Shown here: piece after piece, positions 1-10,749 of the stretch | Layout: each line of letters starts with the position of its first letter | Numbering within the stretch: position 1 is the first letter of the stretch | DNA from: Hawksworthiomyces lignivorus | Taxonomy: Eukaryota; Ascomycota; Sordariomycetes; Ophiostomatales; Ophiostomataceae | NCBI GenBank assembly: GCA_002917075.1 | Contig: NTMA01000115.1 | Span: 1-64,000, forward strand | DNA length: 64,000 nt | Direction of reading: 5' to 3' | Program-made: the position numbers and the translations under genes | The notes under the pieces: model-generated | Seen by the model: only the letters and a program-made list of their open reading frames with translations | Told to the model about the DNA's origin: nothing | Database searches by the model: none

Positions 1-170
1 CCCTATAGCTATACTGGTTGGTTAGTTATTGAATTTAAAAGTTTGGTGTCAAATTAGACTATATTACAGGGCCTTACAGGCCCTGCATGCCCCACAAGGC
101 CCTAGTCAATTAGTGCTTACTCTGCTGTGACCTGTTGCTCTACAGTGCGGTGAGGTGCTGTAGCTCAACA
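1..170 (+). repeat. Dispersed repeat family R1, copy A (truncated by window edge)
   Basis: The sequence from the window start to a GCTCAACA terminus at 163-170 matches the right-hand part of copy D (45453-45618) at most positions. It also matches copy B (to 6381) and copy C (from 19490, opposite strand). Read on the other strand the repeat begins TGTTGAGC, which resembles the TG start of a long terminal repeat. No coding domain is visible. Solo LTR, or end of a non-autonomous element, is an inference. Confidence 0.75.
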
Positions 171-640
171 TATATAAAGCTTAAGAATTAAGACTTAATA
201 ACATTTTGTATTTCGAAATAAATATTGTAAAAGTAAAACGTAATTAAAACTGTTTTTCGTTATATATTAAAATAACAGTTAAACAATATTACAACGTTTG
301 CTTATTATTTAAATAAAAATAAAAATAAATTATAATTATATTAACGTTTTAAATTACATTACGAAATAATACAACATTTAATAATGTATATATTATAATT
401 ATTAAAATTAATTACAATTAAAACGTTTTATAATTTTTACAAAATAACAACGTGACAAAATATTATCTCGTAAATCTTATAAAAAATGAACAACCACTAC
501 AAGTTGATTATAACATTATTTTTAAAAGCTTTAAGTATTAACGGATTATTACAATATCATACTTATTCGATGCACGTATTTAATTCTTTAAAAATACACT
601 TTTAACGTTTTTCTTAAACCAAAAGCAAAGCGGGCTAAAA
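171..640. other. AT-rich block, probably decayed repeat DNA
   Basis: This stretch is almost entirely A and T, with many TTAA and TATA runs and very few CpG or CpA dinucleotides. No domain-bearing frame is present. Such islands in filamentous ascomycetes are usually old repeats stripped of C:G pairs by repeat-induced point mutation. The block directly abuts repeat copy A. No TE protein can be recognised, so the origin is inferred from composition alone. Confidence 0.55.
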
Positions 641-2316
641 CTTGTAACACCTTTGTTGACGAACCCGTTTAATCCAAACTACGCACTATGTTGGGACTTT
701 TGCGAACTAACGTATAACGACAAACAAGTATTCGCGAACATCTCGTATGTTGATTTTGTATGCATTCTTGTGACGTTACGACTAGATGCATACGACATGG
801 CCTCACAGGTCGTGAAGGGGATGTTAGAGAATGGGCTAGATATTTAGGTTCTTATTTTAGACAAGTAGTAATAATTAAATTGTTATTTTTTATTTATGGT
901 TTTATTTAATACTCTCAATTGTAGTGTTATGTAGTAATAAAACCTTAAGGATTAGTAGTGGGGCAATAGGCTGGCCAACTCGGGAATTTTTGTCTTTTTG
1001 AGCATCAAAATATGGCCTTTTTCAGTGGGCCTCCGTTGACCCTAATGCATTGTATATCTCCTTCAACATCACGGCTGGCAGACTTTTATCAAGTCAGAAT
1101 AGCTTTTGGAAACGTCTATACCGGGAGATCTTCGCGATATATGGTCAAGAGGCAGCGTTTTAGAAAAAAAAAAAAAGAAAAAAAAAACAGATAACTGTTA
1201 ACGAGTCACCACAAAACCATATCAACTCTTCGAAACAACGCAGTACGGCCCTGCATCAACCGCTACTAACCAGAATACTGCCTCAAAAAAACTATGCTGT
1301 CACAGGATATCAGCAATACAGCGTGGGATTAAACGGGCAATATCCTGTTTTCTGCTTCATGTTTATTCTTTTGTGTTTTGGGAACTGCTGCTTCTCTAGG
1401 CCGCCCTACGGTTTACCGACGATCCTCTACACTTCAGGTCATTCTTCGCGGTTAGATTATATCACCACTCACTAAGTAACACCACCAGAAGCGTCAAAAA
1501 TTTCCGGGCGGGATAGATTACGTATGTTTTGGCATAGTCATCGAGTAAAAATGTGACGGCCGGCACAAAGGTTTATCAACTGTACTAATCATCCAAAGAG
1601 ATTGTAGGTCTCAGCACTGCGTACAAAGATTCTCTCATAGGAGCGTATAAACACTGTCTGTGCAGAGCTCCCGCCGCTATTCGTCACAAGAAAGTTGACA
1701 AGTTTTCAAGAAGAAACGCCTTTCTCTTTCTCCTTTGCTCTTGCCCATGTCGGGGAGCGTATAAAGAAAAAGACTGTGAATAATGCAAAATCATTTTCTT
1801 TAATACGCTGATAGAACACAACACAGGCAGTGGGCGACACCCGTTTCAAAAGGAACGCGCACAATCTACTATTTCTTCGGCGCATTCTACCGCTGCCCTG
1901 CTGTGGCGCCGTGCGCGGCTTTAACTACACCTGTTCCTATTGAAGAATCAGTCTCTTTTGACCGAGAAACGACTGTGGCTTCTTGAGTCTGCTGCCTTTT
2001 CTTGCACTTGTATTATCAATAAAATGGCCCAAACGCGCACAGCAGACATCCCAAGCATCACTCAAGCAGTTTCCCCACGTCTTTAGTATTATTTGGCATC
2101 TTTCTACTTTTCCCAGCACTCAGAAATATGCCCTGTTCTTCTCCACCCAGCTGCCCGTGTCAGTATGCTTCCTTGTCTCCTTTGTGCTGCTGTCCAACGA
2201 GCGATTAAGCAGTGTCGCTGGTAAACCGCGGTCGCTCTTCGGGATGGTTGTGTCAATGACGCAAAACTAGAGCCGTCTGCGTGTTTCCAGCAGAGCTCTG
2301 AACCTTCTAACCCTGC
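641..2316. other. Intergenic, no supported gene
   Basis: Only short open frames occur here. A 64-codon frame at 653-847 begins with TTG and matches nothing I recognise. A purine run lies at about 1162-1190. I see no domain, splice pattern or RNA gene. Confidence 0.5.
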
Positions 2317-4014
2317 TTAATATAACGGTATTCTGCCTAACTGGGCCATTGCAGCATTCCATGCATCGTAGGCCTTTTGCCTCAATACGTCCGGCTGCGC
2401 AGAGATGGTTTCGTTGCCCTGGTCTGCCAAGATCATCGTGACCCCCTCTTTCGTCTGGTTGTAGCGCGGCCAATGCGGCACGCTCGCCGCATTGGGATCG
2501 AGGGTGTATGCGAAAGCGATCCAGGCACGCATCATGGTGGTCGAGACGCGCACATCGCCGGCTGTGGCGCCTTCCAGGTGAGACGCCTCGCCGAACACGT
2601 AGGCCAACTCGGCGCCGTGCTGGACGCCGACACGCCTGGCGTAGGCGCTGCTCGACCCCGGATACTCGTAGCTCAGATTCAGCTGCGACAAGGGCGGCTG
2701 CTGCCGGAAGTAGTAGCCCCAGGCAGGGACGCGCTCGCTGGCCTGCTTCAGAAATGCGCGCCGGGCGAGGTGGAAGTTCACGTCGCCATAGACGGCGACA
2801 GCTTCCCAGAACACGTGGCTTGCCGTGGGGTCCGCGTCGTACCCTTTTCCAAGCTCTTCGGGCGAGAGACCTTTGTAGACTTGGATTATGTCTTTGGCCA
2901 GAGAGGGCGAGTCGTTCAGCGCGGAAGCAATGTACTGAATGAGCTCCCCAGTGTCTGGCGGACTAGACGGGTCCGGCATGAAGACGGAGCCTTCGTCCAG
3001 GTTGCAGCCATGCAGGATGGGAATGTGTGCCAGTTCATAGTTTATCAGAATGTCGGTGAGATTCGCCCGGAACCAGTCATTGTCAAGGGTGTATGAAGTG
3101 CCAAAGTTGCCACCGACCAGCAGGGGGGAGAGGACAGACACATTCACGCTTCGGAGGCACTGAACACCGTCGGAGGGTTGGGTACAGTTCGTAGCACGGA
3201 GGAGATCCTGGTATGCCGGCGACCCGGCGCTGGGCGGGTATACGTACCACGGCCCAAGCCCGCCCGCACTGCCCGATTCGGTGATCATGCCCTGGAAAAG
3301 CTCATTGGCCTGGTTCAGCGAGTATGCGCGGTGCAGCTGCGCTTGGGCGTCCCACGCGCCCGCGGATTCGCCAAATATGATGGTCCGCTTGGGATCTCCC
3401 CCAAAGCTTCCAATGTTCTCGTGGGCCCACTTGAGAGCGAGGTACTGGTCCTTCAATCCCACGTTGGAGAGGCCCTGGGCCTGAAATTTCGGGCTGTTGA
3501 GGAACCCGAATCCCCCGAGACGATAGTTGCACGCGACATAGATGACCGGCCTGTTGATTTGGACCGAGTACTGGACAAGGGCAGTGCCGTTGTAGAAGAT
3601 GGACTGGCCGTTGAGATTTCCGCCTCCGTGAATGAAGAAGAGCACGGGGAGTGATTTTCCAGATGGCACGTTCTGCGGGCGAATGACGTTTAGGGTGAGG
3701 CAGTTTTCGCTCAGCCCGTTGTATAAGGCGTACAGGGGATCTTGCAAGCAGCCAGGGCCATAGTCGGTCGCCATGAACGGACTTTCCAAGCTCGACGGAG
3801 GAAACGGCTGAGGATTGCTGAATCGCAGGTCACCAACGGGAGGGATCGCGTAAGGGATGCCCAGAAACTGATCGAGGCCGGCGATCGACGTGTTTCCAAC
3901 AAAGGTTCCTGCCGGCGCATGCACGGTTGGTGCCCGAGCTTCGGGTGCTGCGAAGACATCTTCGATGGCTCCAGCAGCAAGCATCGCCATACGACAGAGG
4001 ACAAGTGACATCAT
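2317..4014 (-). CDS. Secreted type-B carboxylesterase/lipase
   Basis: A 565-residue single-exon protein of the alpha/beta-hydrolase type-B carboxylesterase (COesterase) family, which hydrolyses ester bonds in lipids or other esters. The ATG at 4014 opens a hydrophobic N-terminus ending near AAPEA, consistent with a signal peptide. The oxyanion-hole HGGG is at about residues 129-132. The nucleophile sits in GESAG (Ser about 217), the acid in LDEGS (Glu about 341) and the histidine in VQHGAE (His about 466), so the triad looks complete. Length is normal for the family. Several N-x-S/T sites fit secretion. The substrate cannot be predicted. The neighbour downstream on the same strand is a broken sulfatase. 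Confidence 0.93.
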   Translation of the reverse strand: MMSLVLCRMAMLAAGAIEDVFAAPEARAPTVHAPAGTFVGNTSIAGLDQFLGIPYAIPPVGDLRFSNPQPFPPSSLESPFMATDYGPGCLQDPLYALYNGLSENCLTLNVIRPQNVPSGKSLPVLFFIHGGGNLNGQSIFYNGTALVQYSVQINRPVIYVACNYRLGGFGFLNSPKFQAQGLSNVGLKDQYLALKWAHENIGSFGGDPKRTIIFGESAGAWDAQAQLHRAYSLNQANELFQGMITESGSAGGLGPWYVYPPSAGSPAYQDLLRATNCTQPSDGVQCLRSVNVSVLSPLLVGGNFGTSYTLDNDWFRANLTDILINYELAHIPILHGCNLDEGSVFMPDPSSPPDTGELIQYIASALNDSPSLAKDIIQVYKGLSPEELGKGYDADPTASHVFWEAVAVYGDVNFHLARRAFLKQASERVPAWGYYFRQQPPLSQLNLSYEYPGSSSAYARRVGVQHGAELAYVFGEASHLEGATAGDVRVSTTMMRAWIAFAYTLDPNAASVPHWPRYNQTKEGVTMILADQGNETISAQPDVLRQKAYDAWNAAMAQLGRIPLY

Positions 4015-4239
4015 AATGACAATGCTTCAAAACCATGAGCGAAGTGGAAAGAGCAGCAAAGTTTGTCTACACATCACAGGCGATTGTTTATCAGTGCCGC
4101 CGGAGCTTATCTCTCCATCTCATGAAATCGCAAATGTGGACCTGCTCTATCAACGTATTTACGTTACAATATAGATTGCCTAGCCCGCTGGCCTAATCGT
4201 ATCGGAGACCTGTTTCCGAACAAGGGAAAAATTTGCATC

Positions 4240-5887
4240 GTCTAGCCATGGACACACATAGGTAGGGGCCAATTTACCCGTTTCATTTGACTCATTCTTA
4301 GGCCAGCATTTTCGCATGTCGTTTGTTTGGCGGTCAAAAATCTAAAAAATTGAACAGGAGTATCGCCAATTTGGGCCATTTTGGCTTCTAGCAAAGCAGT
4401 CATCTCCTTCACGACGTCGGCGTATTTTGCTTCATGGTAGCAATTGAACAGCTCTAGCGGATCTTGGTCGCAGTCAAAGAGCTCCCACTCCTTGTGCTCA
4501 GCATCTGCCGGCCGCGTGCCTTCGATGCCAAGATCTTCATTGTACCAGTAGATCAGCTTGTAGCACTAGTTGTGGACGCCATAATGAGCATATGCGTTGT
4601 GAATGAAATCGTTGTGCATCCAGTAGCGGTGGTAAGCGACTCGCTGCCAGTCGTCGGGGGTCTTTCCATGTAAAAGGCTTCTAAATGACACACCCTGCAT
4701 GTAGGTAGGGATTCTCAGGCCAGCCAAGTCTAGAAAGGTGGGCGCAAAGTCCGCATTGCATATAATGTCGTTGCATACCGATCCAGCTTTGATCTCTTTG
4801 GGATACCGAATGAGGAAGGGCATCTGGAAGCTCTCCTCGTACATGAAGCGCTTATCGAACCAGCCGTGCTTGTCCAGGAAGAAACCCTGATCGCCGGTAT
4901 AAATTACAACTGTTTTGTCGGCGATACCCTTGTCATCCAAGTATTGAAGCATGCGGCCCACATTGTCATCGATGCTCTGAATGGTACGTAAATACCTCTG
5001 CATGTATCGTTGAAACTTAAATTCGGCCAGTTCGCTGTACGTCTTGAAGGTGAAAACGGTTCTGTCCTCTTTGTCAATCAGTTTGGACTTGCTCAAGTCC
5101 GTTGGTGCCATGATCTTCCGGTCTGTGAAGAACCAAGTGTTGGCCATCTTTTCACTTAGTCAATGGCGCGAAGCGCCGTCTGGTTGCACCAGGCCCAGGT
5201 CGAAGTAGGTCAGATCGTCGGTGATACGCATCTTGGCAATTTTTGCTGCGTGCGTACGGTTTTTACGATCGTCGCTAAAGGGGTTTAGAAGTTGAATCGG
5301 GTTCTTGTACAAGTTCTTGTGCTTGTCGTTATACTCTTAGCTCTGATGTGGTGTTTTGTGATGACATATGACGAAAAGGGCTTGGATGGGTCTTCTTTGT
5401 GTGACTTTTTGATAAAATCAAGTGTTATATCTGTAATAATATCGGTAGTATATCCTGTACAGTTTGTCATTCCCGAATTCGTGATAAACGACGGATCCCA
5501 ATATTCGCCCTGCCCCGGAATAACAGCCCAGTCGCCGAAGCCCGTTGGCTGGTGCCGTCTTCCCTCGCCCAGGTGCCATTTCCCGTACGTTGCGGTAGCA
5601 TATCCGCCCACACGCATGGACTTTGCCACGTTCGGCTGCCGGCTGTTGATGACGCTGTCCAGTGTCATGACGTCATTAACGTGGTTGTACGTGCCCGTCA
5701 GGATGACTGCCCTCGACGACGTGCAAATGGTGCTGGTCACATAGCAGTGGTTAAACAGCATGCCTTTTTTGGCCAGCCGGTCCATGTTTGGCGTACTGTT
5801 GATGCCGGCGCCGTAAGTTAAAATAGCTTTGGCTGCATGGTCATCCACCATGATGAAGATGATATTCGGCCGGTTTTCTGAAGCCAT
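4240..5887 (-). pseudogene. Sulfatase (arylsulfatase-type) pseudogene
   Basis: The N-terminal part (5887 downward) reads as a sulfatase: a PNIIFIMVDD metal-binding start, then the formylglycine-site motif C-T-S-S-R (canonical C-x-P/A/S-x-R) and GKWHLG. The frame is lost near 5330-5345. It resumes as a sulfatase in another frame and meets an in-frame TGA at 5160-5162. It continues with DDNVGRMLQYLDD and YTGDQGFFLDKHGWFDKR, then hits a TAG at 4566-4568. Beyond that stop the same frame still reads typical C-terminal sulfatase sequence (YKLIYWYNEDLG, WELFDCDQDPLEL). Two stops and a frameshift make a functional product unlikely. A tiny intron removing the TGA is conceivable but its donor would be poor. 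Known family role: hydrolysis of sulfate esters. Confidence 0.85.
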
Positions 5888-6119
5888 TCTGCTGTGTTCT
5901 CTCCAAGACAGGCGCGGTTGGTGAGACGGACAGTAGGCAGCTTAGGTCGTGTGCGGGATTCGCAAATTTGTGTATTAAGGGATACTAGAAATGACTTCTT
6001 GTTCCGTTTTTGGTGACGCGTTCAAAGTCGCGTTGAAAGATATACCGCCAGCAATCTGTCTCTCTTGGCGAGTAAGGGCCATGCCCAGCGTGTGCCGGAG
6101 TCCGGATGCCGGGTCGCGG

Positions 6120-6381
6120 CCAGTTGTCTCCGTAGCTTTTTCTGAAGCTTTGACTGCCACGAGGTTGGTAGGACTGTGAGCAGGAAATTCTCTTCTTAAG
6201 AGTCCCATTTTGGAGCCCCTAGATACTGGTTGGTTAGATATCGAATAAAACATTTTGGGGCGATTTTAAGTGACATTACAAAGCACTACAGGCTGCATGC
6301 TCTATAGATCCACTACACGCCAGTGCCTATTTGGCTGTGATTCTGTTGCCTTTTAATACAGTGAGGTACTGAAGCTCGACA
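6120..6381 (+). repeat. Dispersed repeat family R1, copy B
   Basis: The stretch shares with copy D the order of blocks GGAAATTCTCTTCT, then TACTGGTTGGTTAGATAT, then the CAGTGCCTAT and GTGAGGTACTGAAGCTCGACA end. It is more diverged than copies A and D. Similarity upstream of about 6120 fades. Copies A and B are in the same orientation and bracket the esterase and sulfatase genes. Confidence 0.65.
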
Positions 6382-6597
6382 ATAAATATTGATTGCACAA
6401 ATTGAATAATGATCCACAGGCACCCCCCCTCCTGTTGTTCGAGTTGGCCCTAAAACACCTATTTCATTTTCACCACACACCTGCTAAGCTTAAAATGTCC
6501 CATCTAGAAAAGACCTGTTTGTACCAGACGTCTTTCGCCAATGGGATGAAATTCTCAAGTTCTCTAGCTAGCCCCTCATAACTATGGTTTTCCAAGT

Positions 6598-8438
6598 CTA
6601 CTTTGAAACGACTGCATAACGGATCAAGCCCATAACCGATCCCAGCACGATGGCCAGAGGCGGATTCAGGCCGAACCAGTAACCGCCGACATAGCTCGTC
6701 GCCGTCACGACGACCCACCAGGGGTCGTTTGCCAGGCTGGTGCCCTGCTGGAAGTCCTGGTCGATCCAGCCGATCTGCCAGAGGCGGTAGACGGCCGTGA
6801 AGATGAGGCCGACAGCGGCGGCGTTGAGGCCGCGGAGGGCGGCGCGCACCCAGCGCAGGTGGCGAATAGCGCTCCAGAGGCCCATGGTGCCGTGCATGGT
6901 GACGAGGCCAGGCACGAAAATGCCGAGGAAGCCGAGCACGGCGCCGCCGGCGGAGCTGTAGCCGCCGCCGGCTGCCACCAGGCCGCCGAGGTAGACGGCA
7001 AAGTTGAAGTTGGGGCCGGGGAGGCCCTGGATGAGGGCCAGGCCGATGAGGAAGTCGCGCGGCGACACCCAGCCCTCGTCGACGACATAGCTGCGCAGCA
7101 GCGGGATGACGACGGGCCCACCGCCGAAGATGACGGTGCCGGCCAGGTACATGTTGGCGAAGAAGCTGTAGAGCAGCGGCTTGGCCGGCAGCGTGCCGCG
7201 GAGCACCATGATGACGATGAAAGAGACCAGGAAGGTAGCGATGATGGCCAGGCCCACCCGCCAGGACATGTTGATGCGGCGCTCAGGAGGAACCACGCGC
7301 GGCTCGTCCGCGGCGACAGCGGTCGCTGCTGTCGTTGCTGCCGCCGCAACTGCAGCTTCCTGATTTGTGACGGGCAAGCGCCGCGTCACAGTTGGGCTGC
7401 TGCCAGCTCCGCTGGACGCAGAAGCGATTTCTTGAGCCGCGCGCGCACCCGGCCCGCCATTTTTCCTACTGCCGTTGTCGGTGTTACGGAGCTGAATACC
7501 CTCGGCAGCTGTACCGTGCCCAGCTGCGGCTTCTTCTTCCTCAGATCCGCGGTTGTTGCCTCGGGATTGCCTCAGCCTCTTCAGCGTCACAATGTCGACG
7601 GCTACCTTGATTGGGGCATCCAGCCAGTGGTAGTCGGACACGATGGTGGCGATTCCAGCACATACCATGAGAACTGGAAAATACCAGAGCGCATTGTAAA
7701 GCATACCGGCAGCAGCGCCGAGAAACACAAGCACGCGGGTGAGCCGGTCAGTGATGGCCTTCTCCGCCAGCTGGACAGCAGCAAGGGCTATGATGCCAAC
7801 AGTTGCACTGTTGAGGCCCGATAGCAGAGCATATACAGCACGAGGGAGTGACTCTCCAATTTTGGAAACGCCGACTGCCACGCCATACATGGCCAGAGCG
7901 CCAGGGAGACTGCAGGCGTGTCATTAGATATCTCTTTGCTAAACGAAGAGTCTGGAGCGCAGAAATGCTCACCTCCACATCAAGAAGGCCAACACGGCAG
8001 AAGGAAAGCCGTCATGGATCAAGTTGATACAATAGAGCATCTTCGTGCTGGCAGGCCCGGAGAGGGCCTGGGAAATTGAGAAAAGCTCTTGATACTATGA
8101 AGTAGAAAGAGTGTGAGTCGATCAGGCGATAAGCATGATGGCATTTGTCCAAACTCACAATTTGCTCGTCGATCCATTTGTACTTTTGGACAAATTTCTC
8201 TCGAAACTGTATTAGCAGGATCCTGTTAGTGTGTCGACGTGCAACTTGTAGGAGAGAGGAGGCGAGGCGGTTTAGGGTGCATTTGATGATTTCGTGACGG
8301 ATTACTGACGATCTTGAAATGCACTGGTGGGCCGCCGAATCCATAGAAGCCCAGGTACCAGTTTGCTTGGACAGTATTCAAGAATCTGGGGCCGATATCA
8401 CTGGGGAGCCAGTTCATCAAGTTCCGTGAGGCACTCAT
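6598..8438 (-). CDS. Chromate ion transporter, CHR family (two CHR halves)
   Basis: Proposed exons are 8438-8310, 8206-8159, 8094-7973 and 7909-6598, giving 536 residues in continuous frame. Introns start GTCAGT, GTGAGT and GTGAGC and end CAG, TAG and CAG. The first CHR half has NWYLGFYGFGGPPVHF and, across exons 2-3, WIDEQIYQELF and QALSGPASTKMLYCI. The second half has FFANMYLAGTVIFGGGPVVIPLL and LIQGLPGPNFNFAVYLGG. These are hallmark motifs of the chromate transporter family. A charged, Ala-rich cytosolic linker joins the halves. Members move chromate across the plasma membrane, probably by proton coupling; direction is not certain in fungi. Exon 2 is only 48 nt. The start at MSASRN is the only in-frame ATG near the 5' end; an upstream exon is possible. 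Confidence 0.9.
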
Positions 8439-9407
8439 GGGATCGTCTTCGACGTGGATCGAATCGGTAGGCGAAATCAGAGGCAGAATGCTCACCGCAG
8501 CGACGAAGGCAGAGGCGAGTGAGTTTCAAGGTTGCCGATAACAGCTAGTCGAGTTTATATGATTAAACTGGCTTCTTGATTAACCAGTATGCTACGAATA
8601 ATTGTTCTATCTACTATATTTGATGTCCTTCTCTTGTGTGTAATGGTTCAAAAGCAGGAGTTTGTTGATGTTTATGAAAATTTTTATGTCTAGTTACGTG
8701 ATTTGGGGAACGTGGGGGCTTTTTATCGTCAGCAATTTTGTGGCGCCGCAGCTGACTCAGAAACGAGGAGCAAGCTATTCCAAACGAGTCTGGCAATCTT
8801 AATTTTGCTCCGGTCACAGAAAAGGAATCGCGCAACGGAGTACAGCTTGCTCCCTGCATTGTTCTAGAAGCCAGTCACGAGTCGAGGTGCATAACCGTGG
8901 AGGCTAGAATGTTCATTATCTCTAACAATGGGCACTACGAAGTTGTAGGTTTCTGGACTTTAGATAATTTTATTTTCATCTAAAGTGATCATCTTTATTG
9001 GGTAACAGAAAGTACATGGACAATGCAATTCTTTATAATTCTTCTCCAGCGTGTTGGAATATCTCTTTGCTTGGCGCATCATGATTTCGAATGACATGCT
9101 TGCCACAGCTCTTCTGCCCACAGTACAAGGTGCTCATCTTTCAATGGTGACTGGCGACAGCTCCTCCACCCTTTGGCCAGTGGGCAAGCAGACTCCAGAG
9201 CATTCAGCGATGGCGCACCCTATTCATAACTAATTATTTAATGTAGCGGACCTTGAGCAGTGCTTTTATAATATCATGCCTGTAGGTGATACTGTATGAC
9301 TACACTTGAATACCGTGGTGATATACTGTATATAGCACTATATAGAGAGGGCTCCTCGCCCTGCGTCCCTCTAGGATATCTCTTTTGGCCTCTACTAATC
9401 AATGGCT
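8439..9407. other. Intergenic, no supported gene
   Basis: No frame with a recognisable domain on either strand. It contains the presumed promoter of the chromate transporter, just above 8438. Confidence 0.5.
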
Positions 9408-10199
9408 CTACTCACATATCTCAACAAGCGTCTCGAGATAAGTCGTGCAGCCGAACGTGGCCACGCCCAGCGCGCGCCACAGATGCACTGGGCTCTGCAT
9501 GGGGCCGACATCCTCAGCGTGCTCTGCAGCCGCGCCGGCCCGGCCGCGCACGAGCGCCTCCCGTAGCACCGAGTAAAAGGCCAGCTGCCATGCGCCATAG
9601 AGAGTACGCTGCGCCTCGACCCACACGACCGGCAGCGCCGCCCCAGCCGCCATCGCCGCCCCGTCGCGCACCGGCTCGTCAGGGATCGGCGGCGGCGGCG
9701 GCGGATTATCGTCCTCGCCTGGCCTATAGCGAGGGGGCTTCATATACCGCCAGCGCAACGTCCGGTTGACCGGCCGGCGCGGCCGCTGCGCGCTGCAGCG
9801 CGCAGGCAGCGTCACTAGGCAGCGGTCCGCCGCCGCGTGGACCGCGGTCGCGAGCGCGAGGAGGCGCCGAACTGCGGCGGCCGGCACGTCGCGGTCGATC
9901 AGCGCGGCCGTCTCCGTCTCCATGGCCTGCTTCGTCAGCGGCGGCGCCTGCCAGAATGCGTCCCAGGACACAGATGGCCGTGCGAGCATGAGGCATGTAG
10001 CGCGCACTACGGAACATGCCGGCGCGACTAGGTTGTGCAGTAGCACGGCCTCGACCACCTCGACCACCAGGCCGTCGTCATGAAAGAGCGGCGCCAGCGC
10101 AGGCGAGGCGTAGCGTAGGCTGTGCAGCGACGGCAGGTCGCGCACCTCCCTCATCAGCATGAGGAGCACTTCAAGGGGCAGGCGAGCAAACGGATCCAT
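9408..10199 (-). CDS. F-box-like protein, uncharacterised
   Basis: A 264-codon GC-rich frame starting at the ATG at 10199 (MDPFARLPLEVLLMLM). The first 40 residues have the Leu-Pro and hydrophobic spacing of an F-box, followed by SLHSLRYASPAL. The rest is Ala/Arg-rich and helical, with a run of six prolines near the middle (PPPPPPIPDEP) and no recognised domain. If the F-box is real the protein would act as a substrate adaptor for an SCF ubiquitin ligase; that is inference. The open frame extends upstream to 10289 but has no ATG there. Codon usage is strongly G/C-ending, supporting real coding. Confidence 0.6.
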   Translation of the reverse strand: MDPFARLPLEVLLMLMREVRDLPSLHSLRYASPALAPLFHDDGLVVEVVEAVLLHNLVAPACSVVRATCLMLARPSVSWDAFWQAPPLTKQAMETETAALIDRDVPAAAVRRLLALATAVHAAADRCLVTLPARCSAQRPRRPVNRTLRWRYMKPPRYRPGEDDNPPPPPPIPDEPVRDGAAMAAGAALPVVWVEAQRTLYGAWQLAFYSVLREALVRGRAGAAAEHAEDVGPMQSPVHLWRALGVATFGCTTYLETLVEICE

Positions 10200-10749
10200 G
10201 TCAAGCCAGTAGGGGACATAACGCAATTCATAAGCTGCTCCCTTGCTTGTTAAAGACACTGCAAGCAATTCCGCGGAACGATAATGCAACCGTGGCTTCG
10301 TCAGTGTAAATGCTACGCCGCTAGTCTTCCGTTAATATATGATTTTTGTGCAGGAAACGCTTGGTAGGCATATTTGATTACGCTGTAGGTCAAGTTTTCT
10401 CAACTTGGCTGGCTTCCATAGATGCTGGCGTTGTTGCCGCCTTCCATGTTTATCTTGAATTTAATTGGCTCCTCTTTTCGAGAATCGATTCGGTTACTTG
10501 AGATCAGAGAGCTCTTATTACACGATTACACATAACAGAGAGGTATTGATTTTTTTTTTCCTTGAGGATTGTTTGCCGCCATGTCTAATATATCTATACC
10601 ATCATATCGCTGGGGTCAAGTCATTTTGCCCCTCTGTACCCCGTAGATTAAGAACCATTTTGGAGGGAAAAGCACTGGCACAGTAGAATTTGACACACGC
10701 AAATATGAGGTAGTGTCTTAAGTGATATGCTTTGAGTCCATATAATTTT
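10200..10749. other. Intergenic between F-box-like and ZIP genes
   Basis: A poly-T run lies near 10550. No gene is supported. It holds the promoter of the F-box-like gene and the 3' side of the ZIP gene. Confidence 0.5.

Noticed and set aside
653..847. 64-codon frame next to the AT-rich block
   Set aside because: Begins with TTG, no homology or splice context; not supported as a gene.
2377..3096. Plus-strand 239-codon frame
   Set aside because: Antisense of the carboxylesterase, whose catalytic motifs are on the minus strand.
5145..5186. A 42-nt intron removing the TGA in the sulfatase
   Set aside because: The donor would be GTGCAA, the other stop and the frameshift remain, so a pseudogene is the simpler reading.
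6859..7824. Plus-strand 321-codon frame
   Set aside because: Antisense shadow of the GC-rich last exon of the chromate transporter, with no domain.
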